A stretch of 5,566 nucleotides of DNA from Prochloron sp. SP5CPC1 (GTDB lineage Bacteria > Cyanobacteriota > Cyanobacteriia > Cyanobacteriales > Prochloraceae). The position numbers and the translations under genes are program-made. The notes beneath the pieces were generated by a model. That model did not search any database. It worked only from the letters and a program-made list of their open reading frames with translations, and had not been told where the DNA came from. Where the stretch lies: NCBI GenBank assembly GCA_014323965.1, contig JACONB010000306.1, positions 1 to 5,566 of the forward strand, read 5' to 3'. Position 1 is the first letter of the stretch. Every line of letters starts with the position of its first letter. Shown in pieces: positions 1-4,965 of this stretch.

Positions 1-1
1 A

Positions 2-43
2 GCCTTGCGTTTACTAGAAATGGGAATTAACCCGGAAGATTAA
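2..43 (+). CDS. C-terminal end of an unidentified protein (partial)
   Basis: An open frame enters from the left edge and reads ALRLLEMGINPED before TAA at 41-43. Only 13 residues are visible, so neither family nor function can be named. It is probably a real gene end: the peptide looks like a helical C-terminus, and the stop is followed by a palindromic repeat and then a convergent gene, a usual place for a gene to end. It could also be a chance open frame. Confidence 0.4.
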   Translation, partial: ALRLLEMGINPED

Positions 44-59
44 AATTTCAGTAGTTGTT

Positions 60-80
60 GGTGGGCAATACCCACCCTAC
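60..80. repeat. Palindromic repeat GGTGGGCAATACCCACCCTAC, likely two-way terminator
   Basis: GGTGGG (60-65) and CCCACC (71-76) form a 6-bp GC-rich stem around the loop CAATA. The element sits between two convergent gene ends (stops at 41-43 and 77-79). The CTA at 77-79 inside its right end is the TAG stop of the - strand phosphorylase gene. The same sequence ends, GGTGGGCAAT and CCCACCCTAC, recur at 4441-4505. No T tract follows the stem on either strand, so a role in termination is inferred from position and stem strength. Confidence 0.65.
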
Positions 81-754
81 TGGGAAAAGAGGTCAATAGT
101 GACTTGTTCTAAGACTTTTAAACCTTTTAGAGCGCCTCGAATTAGTCTAACCGCAGCTACAGGTTGTCGCACCATAGCGTAAACTAAGGGTAGTGTTTCA
201 AGTTTGCCTGAGGTACTAATTGCTGAGTTAAGATCGGGAATATTTCCATAGCAGTTATCGCTAATTACTCGTACCATGGTCACAGCAACTCCTATTTTAC
301 CCAGTACTTCTAATACAGCATATCCTTCCATATCCACAACCGAACTATTGTAGATAGTACCTAGCCTGGCTTTTTCTGTACTAGACCAAATGAGGCGATC
401 GCTGGTCAATGCTCTAACTTCCCTAACTCTTGCTTTCAGTTTATCAGAGACTAAATTAGTCAGAAACGGGTCTGGAGAGTAATTGAATTCACCGTAAACG
501 CAATCTCGGTAAACCACAATGTCCCCAATGGTATATTGAGAAGATAAACTGCCGCATAACCCCATTACTATAGCTCTCTGTGGGACTACTTCCTTTGTCT
601 TGTGCCATTTTTCTAAATAACTAGTAACAGCCTTCATTCCTACTGGAATAGGTAATACTACTGGTTTGACACCATGAGTCTGGCTGAGTGCTCGAATAAC
701 GGCTTGATATTCTGCACCTTGAGGCACTAAGATGGTCTGAATTGGTTCAGTCAA
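77..754 (-). CDS. Nucleoside phosphorylase / MTA-SAH nucleosidase superfamily protein
   Basis: This 225-residue protein resembles the PNP/UDP phosphorylase fold, which cleaves the glycosidic bond of nucleosides such as methylthioadenosine or S-adenosylhomocysteine. The visible motifs are a glycine-rich GLCGSL (65-70), the nucleoside-site signature DMEGYAVLEVL (141-151), and RVISDN (162-167), whose Asp166 corresponds to the catalytic acid of MTA/SAH nucleosidases. No signal peptide or membrane segment is seen, so it should be cytosolic. The start is a TTG: upstream in frame there is no ATG or GTG before a TAA at 797-799, and the residues after the TTG already look like the first beta strand (TILVPQGAEYQAV). 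No clear Shine-Dalgarno sequence precedes it. Related cyanobacterial proteins are annotated simply as phosphorylases, and some bacterial relatives (HpnG) act in hopanoid synthesis. The actual substrate cannot be told from the sequence. The TAG stop lies inside the 60-80 repeat. Confidence 0.85.
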   Translation of the reverse strand: MTEPIQTILVPQGAEYQAVIRALSQTHGVKPVVLPIPVGMKAVTSYLEKWHKTKEVVPQRAIVMGLCGSLSSQYTIGDIVVYRDCVYGEFNYSPDPFLTNLVSDKLKARVREVRALTSDRLIWSSTEKARLGTIYNSSVVDMEGYAVLEVLGKIGVAVTMVRVISDNCYGNIPDLNSAISTSGKLETLPLVYAMVRQPVAAVRLIRGALKGLKVLEQVTIDLFSQ

Positions 755-788
755 GTTAACGAAAGTACTTTGATAAGATATGTCCGAT

Positions 789-794
789 ATTATA
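789..794 (-). promoter_or_regulatory. Possible -10 box for the phosphorylase-like gene
   Basis: Read on the - strand this is a perfect TATAAT, about 35 bases upstream of the TTG start at 754. No good -35 hexamer is found at 16-18 bases spacing (GCCATT is the 17-base candidate), and there is no TG extension. The call rests on the -10 and its position only. Confidence 0.35.
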
Positions 795-876
795 TCTTAG
801 AATAAGAGAGAAATGGCTGGAGTGAGAACTTAATCCTACTCATGTCAGCATATCTAGGTCAGAAATGTTTAATTTC

Positions 877-905
877 TTGACAAAACTTAATGGAACTGCT
901 ACAAT
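877..905 (+). promoter_or_regulatory. Strong sigma70-type promoter
   Basis: TTGACA (877-882), a 17-base spacer and TACAAT (900-905) match the housekeeping promoter with a perfect -35, ideal spacing and a 5 of 6 -10. Transcription would begin near 912 and run rightwards. The first recognisable gene on that strand starts at 1117, so the leader would be about 205 nt. It most likely drives the DUF6464-like gene and the ADP-ribosylglycohydrolase remnant, unless it makes a small RNA that ends before 1117. Confidence 0.72.
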
Positions 906-1116
906 CGTGGCAGTCAAACAGTCCCTAGTGTAGGAGTGGAGTCTAGGTAGTTACTGAAAGGTGACTTTCAAATTTGTTGGAGTTGTCACTGCAAGCAAAA
1001 CAGACTACAATTGAAGGATTGGTTTATTTCGCCGATCTTATACTAGAGAAAAATATTGCTTAATTTTATTCTCTGATAGTTATAAAGTTAGCTCACAATG
1101 GCTACCAGTTGGGAAC
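906..1116 (+). other. Long untranslated leader or small-RNA region
   Basis: No convincing gene lies here. Weak folding potential is visible: CCTAG (924-928) with CTAGG (943-947), and AGAGAA (1045-1050) with TTCTCT (1069-1074). The second stem can be extended by A-T pairs but lacks a downstream T run, so it is not a clear intrinsic terminator. An ATG at 1098 opens a 35-codon frame ending in TAG at 1203-1205, overlapping the next gene out of frame. It could be a leader peptide but shows no family resemblance. I do not recognise a riboswitch. Confidence 0.35.
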
Positions 1117-1431
1117 GTGTTCAAGAAACTATTCAAATTAATCCTCCATTGGATCCAATCATTGCAGTTGTCCCTCCAAAAAACATGGCAACAATTACAG
1201 TCTAGGTATGGAGGGGGTCACTTACATACTACAGATAGTCAGGGACGCCAATCAACACCGGACCGGAATAATAATTATCCCCAGGAGTCCGAAGAAGAAA
1301 TGCAAGAAATGCGTAGCTACTGCGTCGGCGATACTAGCTGTCGTTATAATGCTCATTCCCCTTATATCCGCTGTGCAGTCAACCCCTGTGGTCCTTGCGA
1401 AAATTGCCCCCACTACGAACCCAAAGAATAG
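1117..1431 (+). CDS. DUF6464-like cysteine-rich small protein
   Basis: This 104-residue protein resembles a cyanobacterial family of unknown function annotated DUF6464, recognised from memory of its C-terminal signature. Its N-terminus (1-20) is basic and amphipathic, perhaps a membrane-associated helix. A polar, acidic linker (about 40-63) follows. The C-terminal 40 residues hold six cysteines (69, 75, 86, 91, 94, 97) in the block SCRYNAHSPYIRCAVNP and then CGPCENC. The even cysteine number and the CxxCxxC spacing suggest metal or cluster binding, or disulfides; that is inference. The start is GTG, because no in-frame ATG or GTG lies between the upstream TGA at 1012-1014 and 1117. Only a weak GGGA precedes it. 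It follows the promoter at 877-905 and ends 25 bases before the ADP-ribosylglycohydrolase start, so the two are probably cotranscribed. Confidence 0.82.
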   Translation: MFKKLFKLILHWIQSLQLSLQKTWQQLQSRYGGGHLHTTDSQGRQSTPDRNNNYPQESEEEMQEMRSYCVGDTSCRYNAHSPYIRCAVNPCGPCENCPHYEPKE

Positions 1432-1456
1432 GTTTGTTGTTTGCACTCTCTATAAT

Positions 1457-2445
1457 ATGCCTCAAACAGAATCTATCATCGGCTGCTTGCTCGGAACAGC
1501 GGTGGGAGATGCTCTCGGGTTACCCTATGAAGGATTATCCCGACAAAGAATCCGCAAAATTGCCCCGAAAATAAATGACCATCGCTTTATCTTTGGGAAA
1601 GGCATGGTCTCGGACGATACTGAGCACACTTGTATGGTAGCTCAATCTCTCATTGTTTCCGGAGGAGAGGAAAAGCAATTTACCCAATTTAAATTTTGGT
1701 TGTTGGGTTTGCCTGCTGGCATTGGTTTTGCTACTTTAAGAGGAATCGTAAAATTATGGATCGGGTTTCCGGCGCATTGCAGCGGTGTTTTCTCTGCCGG
1801 CAATGGTGCAGCTATGAGAAGTGTCATTATTGGCGTTTGCTATGGCACAGTTCCAGGAAAACTGAGTGAGTTAGTTAAAATATCTACCCGCCTCACCCAC
1901 CGGGATCCGAAAGCAGAATACGGCGCCATGGCAGTGGCGATCTCGCTAGCACTCAGCAATTAGTTTCCCCAGGAACATATTATCAAACTCTCGTCTCATT
2001 CCTACTAACAGTAGCAGACTCATTTTTAGCATTAATTCGCCAGGCTTGCGACAGTGCTTCTCGAGAAGAGACAGGAGAAGAATTTGCCTTCAGTTTAGGA
2101 CTAGGGAAGGGTATTACAGGCTATGTCTATCATACCGTACCCGTGGTAATTCAAGTTTGGTTGAGAAATCAGCATGATTATCAAGGGGCGGTTACCGCTA
2201 TTATTCAACTGGGAGGGGATACGGATACTACCGCTGCTATTCTTGGGGGTATTATGGGGGCAGCAGTGGGCAAAACTGGCATTCCCCAGCAGTGGTTGAA
2301 GGATTTGTGGCCATATCCCAGAAGTGTAAACTGGATAGAAGCTTTGGGGCAAAGATTAGCAGTAGTAACTGAGAATGGCGCGGGAAAATCTGCTTTATCC
2401 TTGCCAGTTTATGGTATCATTGCTGGCAATCTTCTTTTCTTTTAA
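1457..2445 (+). pseudogene. ADP-ribosylglycohydrolase (DraG-like), frameshifted
   Basis: Two adjacent frames together give one near full-length ADP-ribosylglycohydrolase of about 325-330 residues, a family that removes ADP-ribose from proteins or small molecules using two Mg ions. The first part (1457-1963, ATG at 1457) holds GTAVGDALGLPYEG (13-26) and the metal-binding SDDTEH (52-57), then SGVFSAGNG and THRDPKAEYGA. It ends at TAG 1961-1963. The second part continues one frame back from about 1955 with QQLVSPGTYYQTL, then LGLGKGITGYVYHTVP, and the second metal motif GGDTDTTAAI (from 2212), ending with TAA at 2443-2445. One lost base between about 1945 and 1960 explains the break, and no slippery heptamer is seen there. 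Both metal sites survive but on separate frames. The segment around SGGEEKQFTQFKFWLLGLPAG also seems a few residues shorter than I expect for the family. No Shine-Dalgarno sequence is evident. If the frameshift is a sequencing error, the gene would be functional. Confidence 0.87.
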
Positions 2446-2559
2446 GTTATTCCTGTGCTCTCCCTATTAGCGATGTCACCGCCAAGACGTGGCAGCTCCA
2501 TTCTCGCCCTGTTCCCAGCTTCACTCCCGGTGATAAACCGTCGGTGTGGAAAGAAGCTC

Positions 2560-2583
2560 ACAGAGGCACAGAGGCGCAGAGGA
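2560..2583. repeat. Tandem 8-bp repeat ACAGAGGC, three units
   Basis: Two exact ACAGAGGC units (2560-2567, 2568-2575) are followed by GCAGAGGA (2576-2583). The same unit occurs in opposite orientation at 4525-4548. The array lies in non-coding DNA here. Confidence 0.8.
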
Positions 2584-2673
2584 TAGCACGGTATGGATGA
2601 GCGCTTCAAACGCCTGTTTATAAATCCTCCGTGCCGGAGCTCAGACGGGACTTGGTTGGCTGATTTCGCAGGT

Positions 2674-2699
2674 GCAGATTAACGCAGATTAACGCAGAT
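2674..2699. repeat. Tandem 10-bp repeat GCAGATTAAC, 2.6 units
   Basis: GCAGATTAAC occurs twice in a row (2674-2683, 2684-2693), followed by a partial GCAGAT (2694-2699). The period of 10 is exact. It lies 105 bases to the left of the shared intron motif at 2803-2815 and may mark the left edge of the intron relic. Confidence 0.8.
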
Positions 2700-2802
2700 G
2701 GGGAGGATATCTGTATCCATCCGCAGACGCCAAAGGCGGTCAGCGATGCAATCAGATTTCTGACCAGCTCCTCACCCGTATCATTCATTCAGTAGCAGGC
2801 TG

Positions 2803-3085
2803 GGTTATTACTACCATGTTCGTTCGGTTATTCGCCTCCCTCTCCGCCAATTTGAGGGGATTTTTGTCCCTTTACAGGCAGGTCCGGTGTAATCTTCTTG
2901 GGTTTTCAGCTAGTTTCCCGGCTTAGATTGTCCCTGTATTTTCGCCTTCACGTGGTGTTTCCAACTGCTTTGGTATGATTCATCCAAAGGATTCCTCCTA
3001 CCGCTGTTATAGAGACATCTCATTAAACCAAGCCTAGGTTTATACTCTTGCTCTCCGCCCGTGACTTCACCTAGAACGAGCCGCA
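2803..3085 (-). mobile_element. Group II intron relic: 5' part of domain I
   Basis: Read on the - strand, this begins GTGCGGCTCG at 3085, matching the GUGYG 5' end of group II introns. About 130-150 nt in comes AGTTGGAAAC...CGTGAAGG, placed like the epsilon-prime region of Lactococcus Ll.LtrB (GGTTGGAAAGCGATGAG). About 270-283 nt in comes GGTAGTAATAACC, which recurs at a similar offset (295-307 nt) in the second intron-like region at 4966-5566. No reverse transcriptase, domain V or 3' end follows, so this is a truncated copy. Just upstream of its 5' end lies the TPR pseudogene frame, in antisense, so the intron seems to have inserted into that gene. A 69-codon frame across 2910-3119 is a read-through of the RNA and not a gene; I recall similar peptides annotated as hypothetical proteins in other cyanobacteria. 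The left boundary is uncertain and may reach about 2700. Confidence 0.58.
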
Positions 3086-3086
3086 C

Positions 3087-3569
3087 CAATCGAAACATTG
3101 GTATGATTGGTTTCATCACTGTAAAAGTATGTTAGCACAGGAACGGTTTGAAGAAGCACTCCAGACTGTGGTCCAAATTATTAACATAGAGCCGGAAAAC
3201 ATTTAAATTTGGTGAAATAGACAGGGTGAATTATTACATAAACTGGAAAGGGATGAAGAGGCAATTATCAGTTTCCAGAAAGCTTTAAAAATAAACATAA
3301 ATTACCAATAAGCAAGGTATAATTTAAGTTGTAATTTATCCTGGATGAAACAATATCGAGAGGCGATCGCCAGTTTAGAAAAAGCTATTGCCTTAGATAT
3401 ACACTATTTAGAAGAGGCAAAAACAGATACTGATTTTGACAGCATTAGAGAGCTTCCCGAGTTTCAAAGGATAATGAAAACAACCGCACCAAAGACGCGG
3501 ATAAAAGCTGATGAATACAGACATGACTTTTTAACTATCGTCAAACATGTTATAATGATAAAACGTTAA
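3087..3569 (+). pseudogene. Tetratricopeptide-repeat (TPR) protein remnant
   Basis: A single frame from 3087 to TAA 3567-3569 encodes degenerate TPR units, helical pairs that mediate protein-protein contacts. The first is visible as HWYDW...RFEEAL...IEPEN, the second as GELLHKLERDEEAIISFQKALKI, and the third as ARYNLS...YREAIASLEKAIALD. The tail LEEAKTDTDFDSIRELPEFQRIM resembles common C-termini of cyanobacterial TPR proteins. Three in-frame stops interrupt it: TAA 3204-3206, TGA 3213-3215 and TAA 3309-3311. The frame is otherwise preserved, so the damage is by substitution and not by indel. The 5' end is missing at 3086, where the antisense intron relic begins. The last clean segment (from ATG 3345) could give a 74-residue peptide but has no clear ribosome-binding site. 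It contains a GCGATCGC site at 3363-3370. Confidence 0.83.
3548..3556 (+). promoter_or_regulatory. Extended -10 promoter candidate for lgt
   Basis: TGTTATAAT is a perfect -10 with the TGn extension, inside the last codons of the TPR pseudogene. Transcription would start near 3563, about 40 bases before the lgt ATG. The -35 at 17 bases spacing is poor (TTTTTA), which an extended -10 can tolerate. Confidence 0.42.
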
Positions 3570-3603
3570 CTTTGCTAGTGCAATTAATAATCATTAATTC
3601 TCA

Positions 3604-4428
3604 ATGTTTTTAGCCTTTCAATTTCAGTCTCCCGGTTCCACAATTGTCGAAATCGGTCCAGTCGCCATCCGCTGGTACGGCTTTTTAATTGCCTCTGCAC
3701 TATTAATTGGGGTTAGTATATCCCAATATCTAGCAGCCAGGAGGAATGTAAAGCCAGAATTGTTGCCCGACTTAGCCATTGCAATGGTGTTGGGAGCTAT
3801 TCCCGGTGCCAGAATTTACTATGTCCTCTTTCAATGGCAAGCATACGCAAATCACCCTGAAGATATTATCGCTGTGTGGAAAGGGGGAATAGCGATTCAT
3901 GGTGCAATTATCGGGGGAACCATTGCTGCGATTATTTTTGCTCACTTTAAGAAAACTTCCTTCTGGCAATTAGCGGATTTGGTAGCCCCTGCTTTAATTT
4001 TAGGGCAAGGGATTGGACGTTGGGGCAATTTCTTCAATTCGGAAGCTTTTGGTCTCCCCACGGATTTACCCTGGAAACTATTTATTCCTAAAAATCATCG
4101 TCCCCTAGAATATATCAATGACCAATATTTTCATCCCACTTTTCTCTACGAATCCCTCTGGAATTTACTAGTCTTTGCTTTGCTCCTGTCCCTCTTCTTT
4201 TGGGGATTAAAACATCGAGAACGTTTGCGGGTGGGAACTTTAGCTTTTGTCTACATGATAGCTTATAGCAGCGGTCGAGTCTGGATTGAGGGATTGCGAA
4301 CCGATAGTTTGATGCTTGGACCCTTGCGCATCGCTCAAATAGTCAGTTTAGGAGCGATCGCCTTGGGACTTTTCGGTCTAGCATGGCTTTACTGGTTCAA
4401 GCGTCCTCTACCAGACGTCTATAAATAA
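3604..4428 (+). CDS. lgt: Phosphatidylglycerol--prolipoprotein diacylglyceryl transferase
   Basis: Lgt moves a diacylglyceryl group from phosphatidylglycerol to the lipobox cysteine of prolipoproteins, the first step of lipoprotein maturation in the inner membrane. The 274-residue length is normal for the family. The Lgt signature is present at 134-150 (GQGIGRWGNFFNSEAFG), with Arg139, Asn142 and Glu147 matching E. coli Arg143, Asn146 and Glu151. Tyr25 and His99 (in HGAIIGG) match E. coli Tyr26 and His103. The late GRVWIEGLRTDSL carries the second essential arginine. Several hydrophobic segments fit the seven-helix topology, for example about 24-44, 56-76, 95-114, 186-204 and 247-265. The ATG start places a typical short N-terminus before helix 1, though no Shine-Dalgarno sequence is seen. 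It stands alone, with a pseudogene upstream and a convergent fragment downstream. It appears intact. Confidence 0.97.
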   Translation: MFLAFQFQSPGSTIVEIGPVAIRWYGFLIASALLIGVSISQYLAARRNVKPELLPDLAIAMVLGAIPGARIYYVLFQWQAYANHPEDIIAVWKGGIAIHGAIIGGTIAAIIFAHFKKTSFWQLADLVAPALILGQGIGRWGNFFNSEAFGLPTDLPWKLFIPKNHRPLEYINDQYFHPTFLYESLWNLLVFALLLSLFFWGLKHRERLRVGTLAFVYMIAYSSGRVWIEGLRTDSLMLGPLRIAQIVSLGAIALGLFGLAWLYWFKRPLPDVYK

Positions 4429-4439
4429 AATAAGAAACT

Positions 4440-4502
4440 GGGTGGGCAATAAGTAATTTACTCTCATTATAGGATAGCAAACGTTATACCAATTGCCCAC
4501 CC
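4440..4502. repeat. 63-bp inverted repeat between convergent genes, likely terminator or MITE-like element
   Basis: GGGTGGGCAAT (4440-4450) pairs perfectly with ATTGCCCACCC (4492-4502), giving an 11-bp stem around a 41-base AT-rich centre. The outer sequences match the palindrome at 60-80. Here the two arms are separated by extra sequence, as in a miniature inverted-repeat element, whereas the first copy has the arms nearly fused. It lies 11 bases after the lgt stop. Its right end supplies the TAG (4502-4504) of the convergent gene fragment, so it probably ends transcripts from both sides. No target-site duplication is obvious. Confidence 0.7.
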
Positions 4503-4965
4503 TACAAACTTCCTCTCTTATCTTTCTCTGTGTCCTCTGTGCCTCTGTAGTTTAATCCTTTATCGGTTGAACCTTTCGTGAGGGGGAAATCTAGGTGCAC
4601 TGTCTCATTATTAGTAACAATTACTTCATAAGTGCTATTTGCCCCAGAAAGTTGTACCCAACCCGGTGGAATTTCTAGCCCTAAAATATAAATGCCTTCT
4701 GGTATGGATAGGGAATAGTAACCATCAGCATCTGTAAGAGTATAAAGTTCATTGCTATCCCTTCTCCCATTCTTATTTTCATCTAGATAAACAACAAGAC
4801 CTACCAAACCCACTGGATAGAAACTAGCAACATGTGAGCCTAAGGTCACTTTACTTCTAAAGATGACATAGTCGTTATTTTCACTAAGGAAGGAATCGTG
4901 CCAGGTAAATTCAGCTAAATCAGAAATCTGGGGAACTTGCCCCCACCGGGAAGGATTTTTATTGA
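4502..4965 (-). pseudogene. C-terminal fragment of a SdrD B-like surface protein, 5' end lost to intron insertion
   Basis: The - strand frame encodes a beta-sandwich repeat of the SdrD B / carboxypeptidase-regulatory-like type found in secreted or cell-surface proteins. The diagnostic run is VVYLDENKNGRRDSNE, followed by TLTDADGYYSLSIPEG, then the typical IPPGW. DENKNGRRD resembles a calcium-binding loop. Upstream, residues such as ISDLAEFTWHDSF look protein-like. Beyond about 4965 the open frame continues to 5116, but only as antisense translation of intron RNA, so a 204-residue reading with an ATG there is probably false. No signal peptide is visible because the true N-terminus lies beyond the intron, outside the window. 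The C-terminal tail (NYRGTEDTEKDKRGSL) is encoded by the ACAGAGGC-type repeat and ends on the TAG of the 4440-4502 repeat, so the original stop has probably been replaced. Confidence 0.68.
4525..4548. repeat. Tandem 8-bp ACAGAGGC-type repeat inside a coding end
   Basis: Read on the - strand the units are ACAGAGGC (4548-4541), ACAGAGGA (4540-4533) and CACAGAGA (4532-4525). They match the array at 2560-2583 in inverted orientation. Here they are translated as part of YRGTEDTEK near the C-terminus of the SdrD-like fragment. Confidence 0.75.

Larger units (their letters stand above)
2446..2802. other. Gene-free repeat-rich intergenic stretch
   Basis: No convincing gene lies between the ADP-ribosylglycohydrolase stop and the intron relic. 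It contains two short tandem repeats (2560-2583 and 2674-2699) and stems such as GGTCAG/CTGACC around 2739-2766. A 37-codon ATG frame at 2473-2586 begins MSPPRRGSSILALFPASL, but its C-terminal residues are encoded by the ACAGAGGC repeat and it has no ribosome-binding site. The part nearest 2802 may still belong to the intron relic on the - strand, since its left end cannot be fixed by eye. Confidence 0.5.

Noticed and set aside
1098..1205. 35-codon frame MATSWERVQ... overlapping the DUF6464-like start
   Set aside because: It is out of frame with the recognised gene and I know no family for it. It is mentioned only as a possible leader peptide.
1208..1456. In-frame N-terminal extension of the ADP-ribosylglycohydrolase with a hydrophobic stretch
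   Set aside because: It overlaps the DUF6464-like gene in another frame, and family similarity starts at the ATG at 1457. The hydrophobic run is a shadow of the cysteine-rich coding region.
1451..1456. TATAAT directly before the ATG at 1457
   Set aside because: A start site downstream of it would fall inside the coding region, and no -35 lies at a workable distance (TTGTTG is only 11 bases away).
2473..2586. 37-codon + strand frame MSPPRRGSSILALFPASL...
   Set aside because: It is short, has no ribosome-binding site, and its C-terminal end is coded by the ACAGAGGC repeat. The N-terminal words look like a dispersed repeat, not a gene.
2910..3119. 69-codon - strand frame beginning MMKPIIPMFRLVRLVLGEV
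   Set aside because: It lies across the 5' end of the intron relic and reads through its RNA. Its composition is not protein-like, and I take it for an annotation artefact.
2446..3128. Possible CRISPR array or tRNA in the gene-free region
   Set aside because: The repeats are 8- and 10-base direct tandems without spacers, and no cloverleaf or CCA-type end is visible.
3318..3323. TATAAT inside the TPR pseudogene
   Set aside because: It codes for conserved TPR residues (ARYNL) and has no matching -35.
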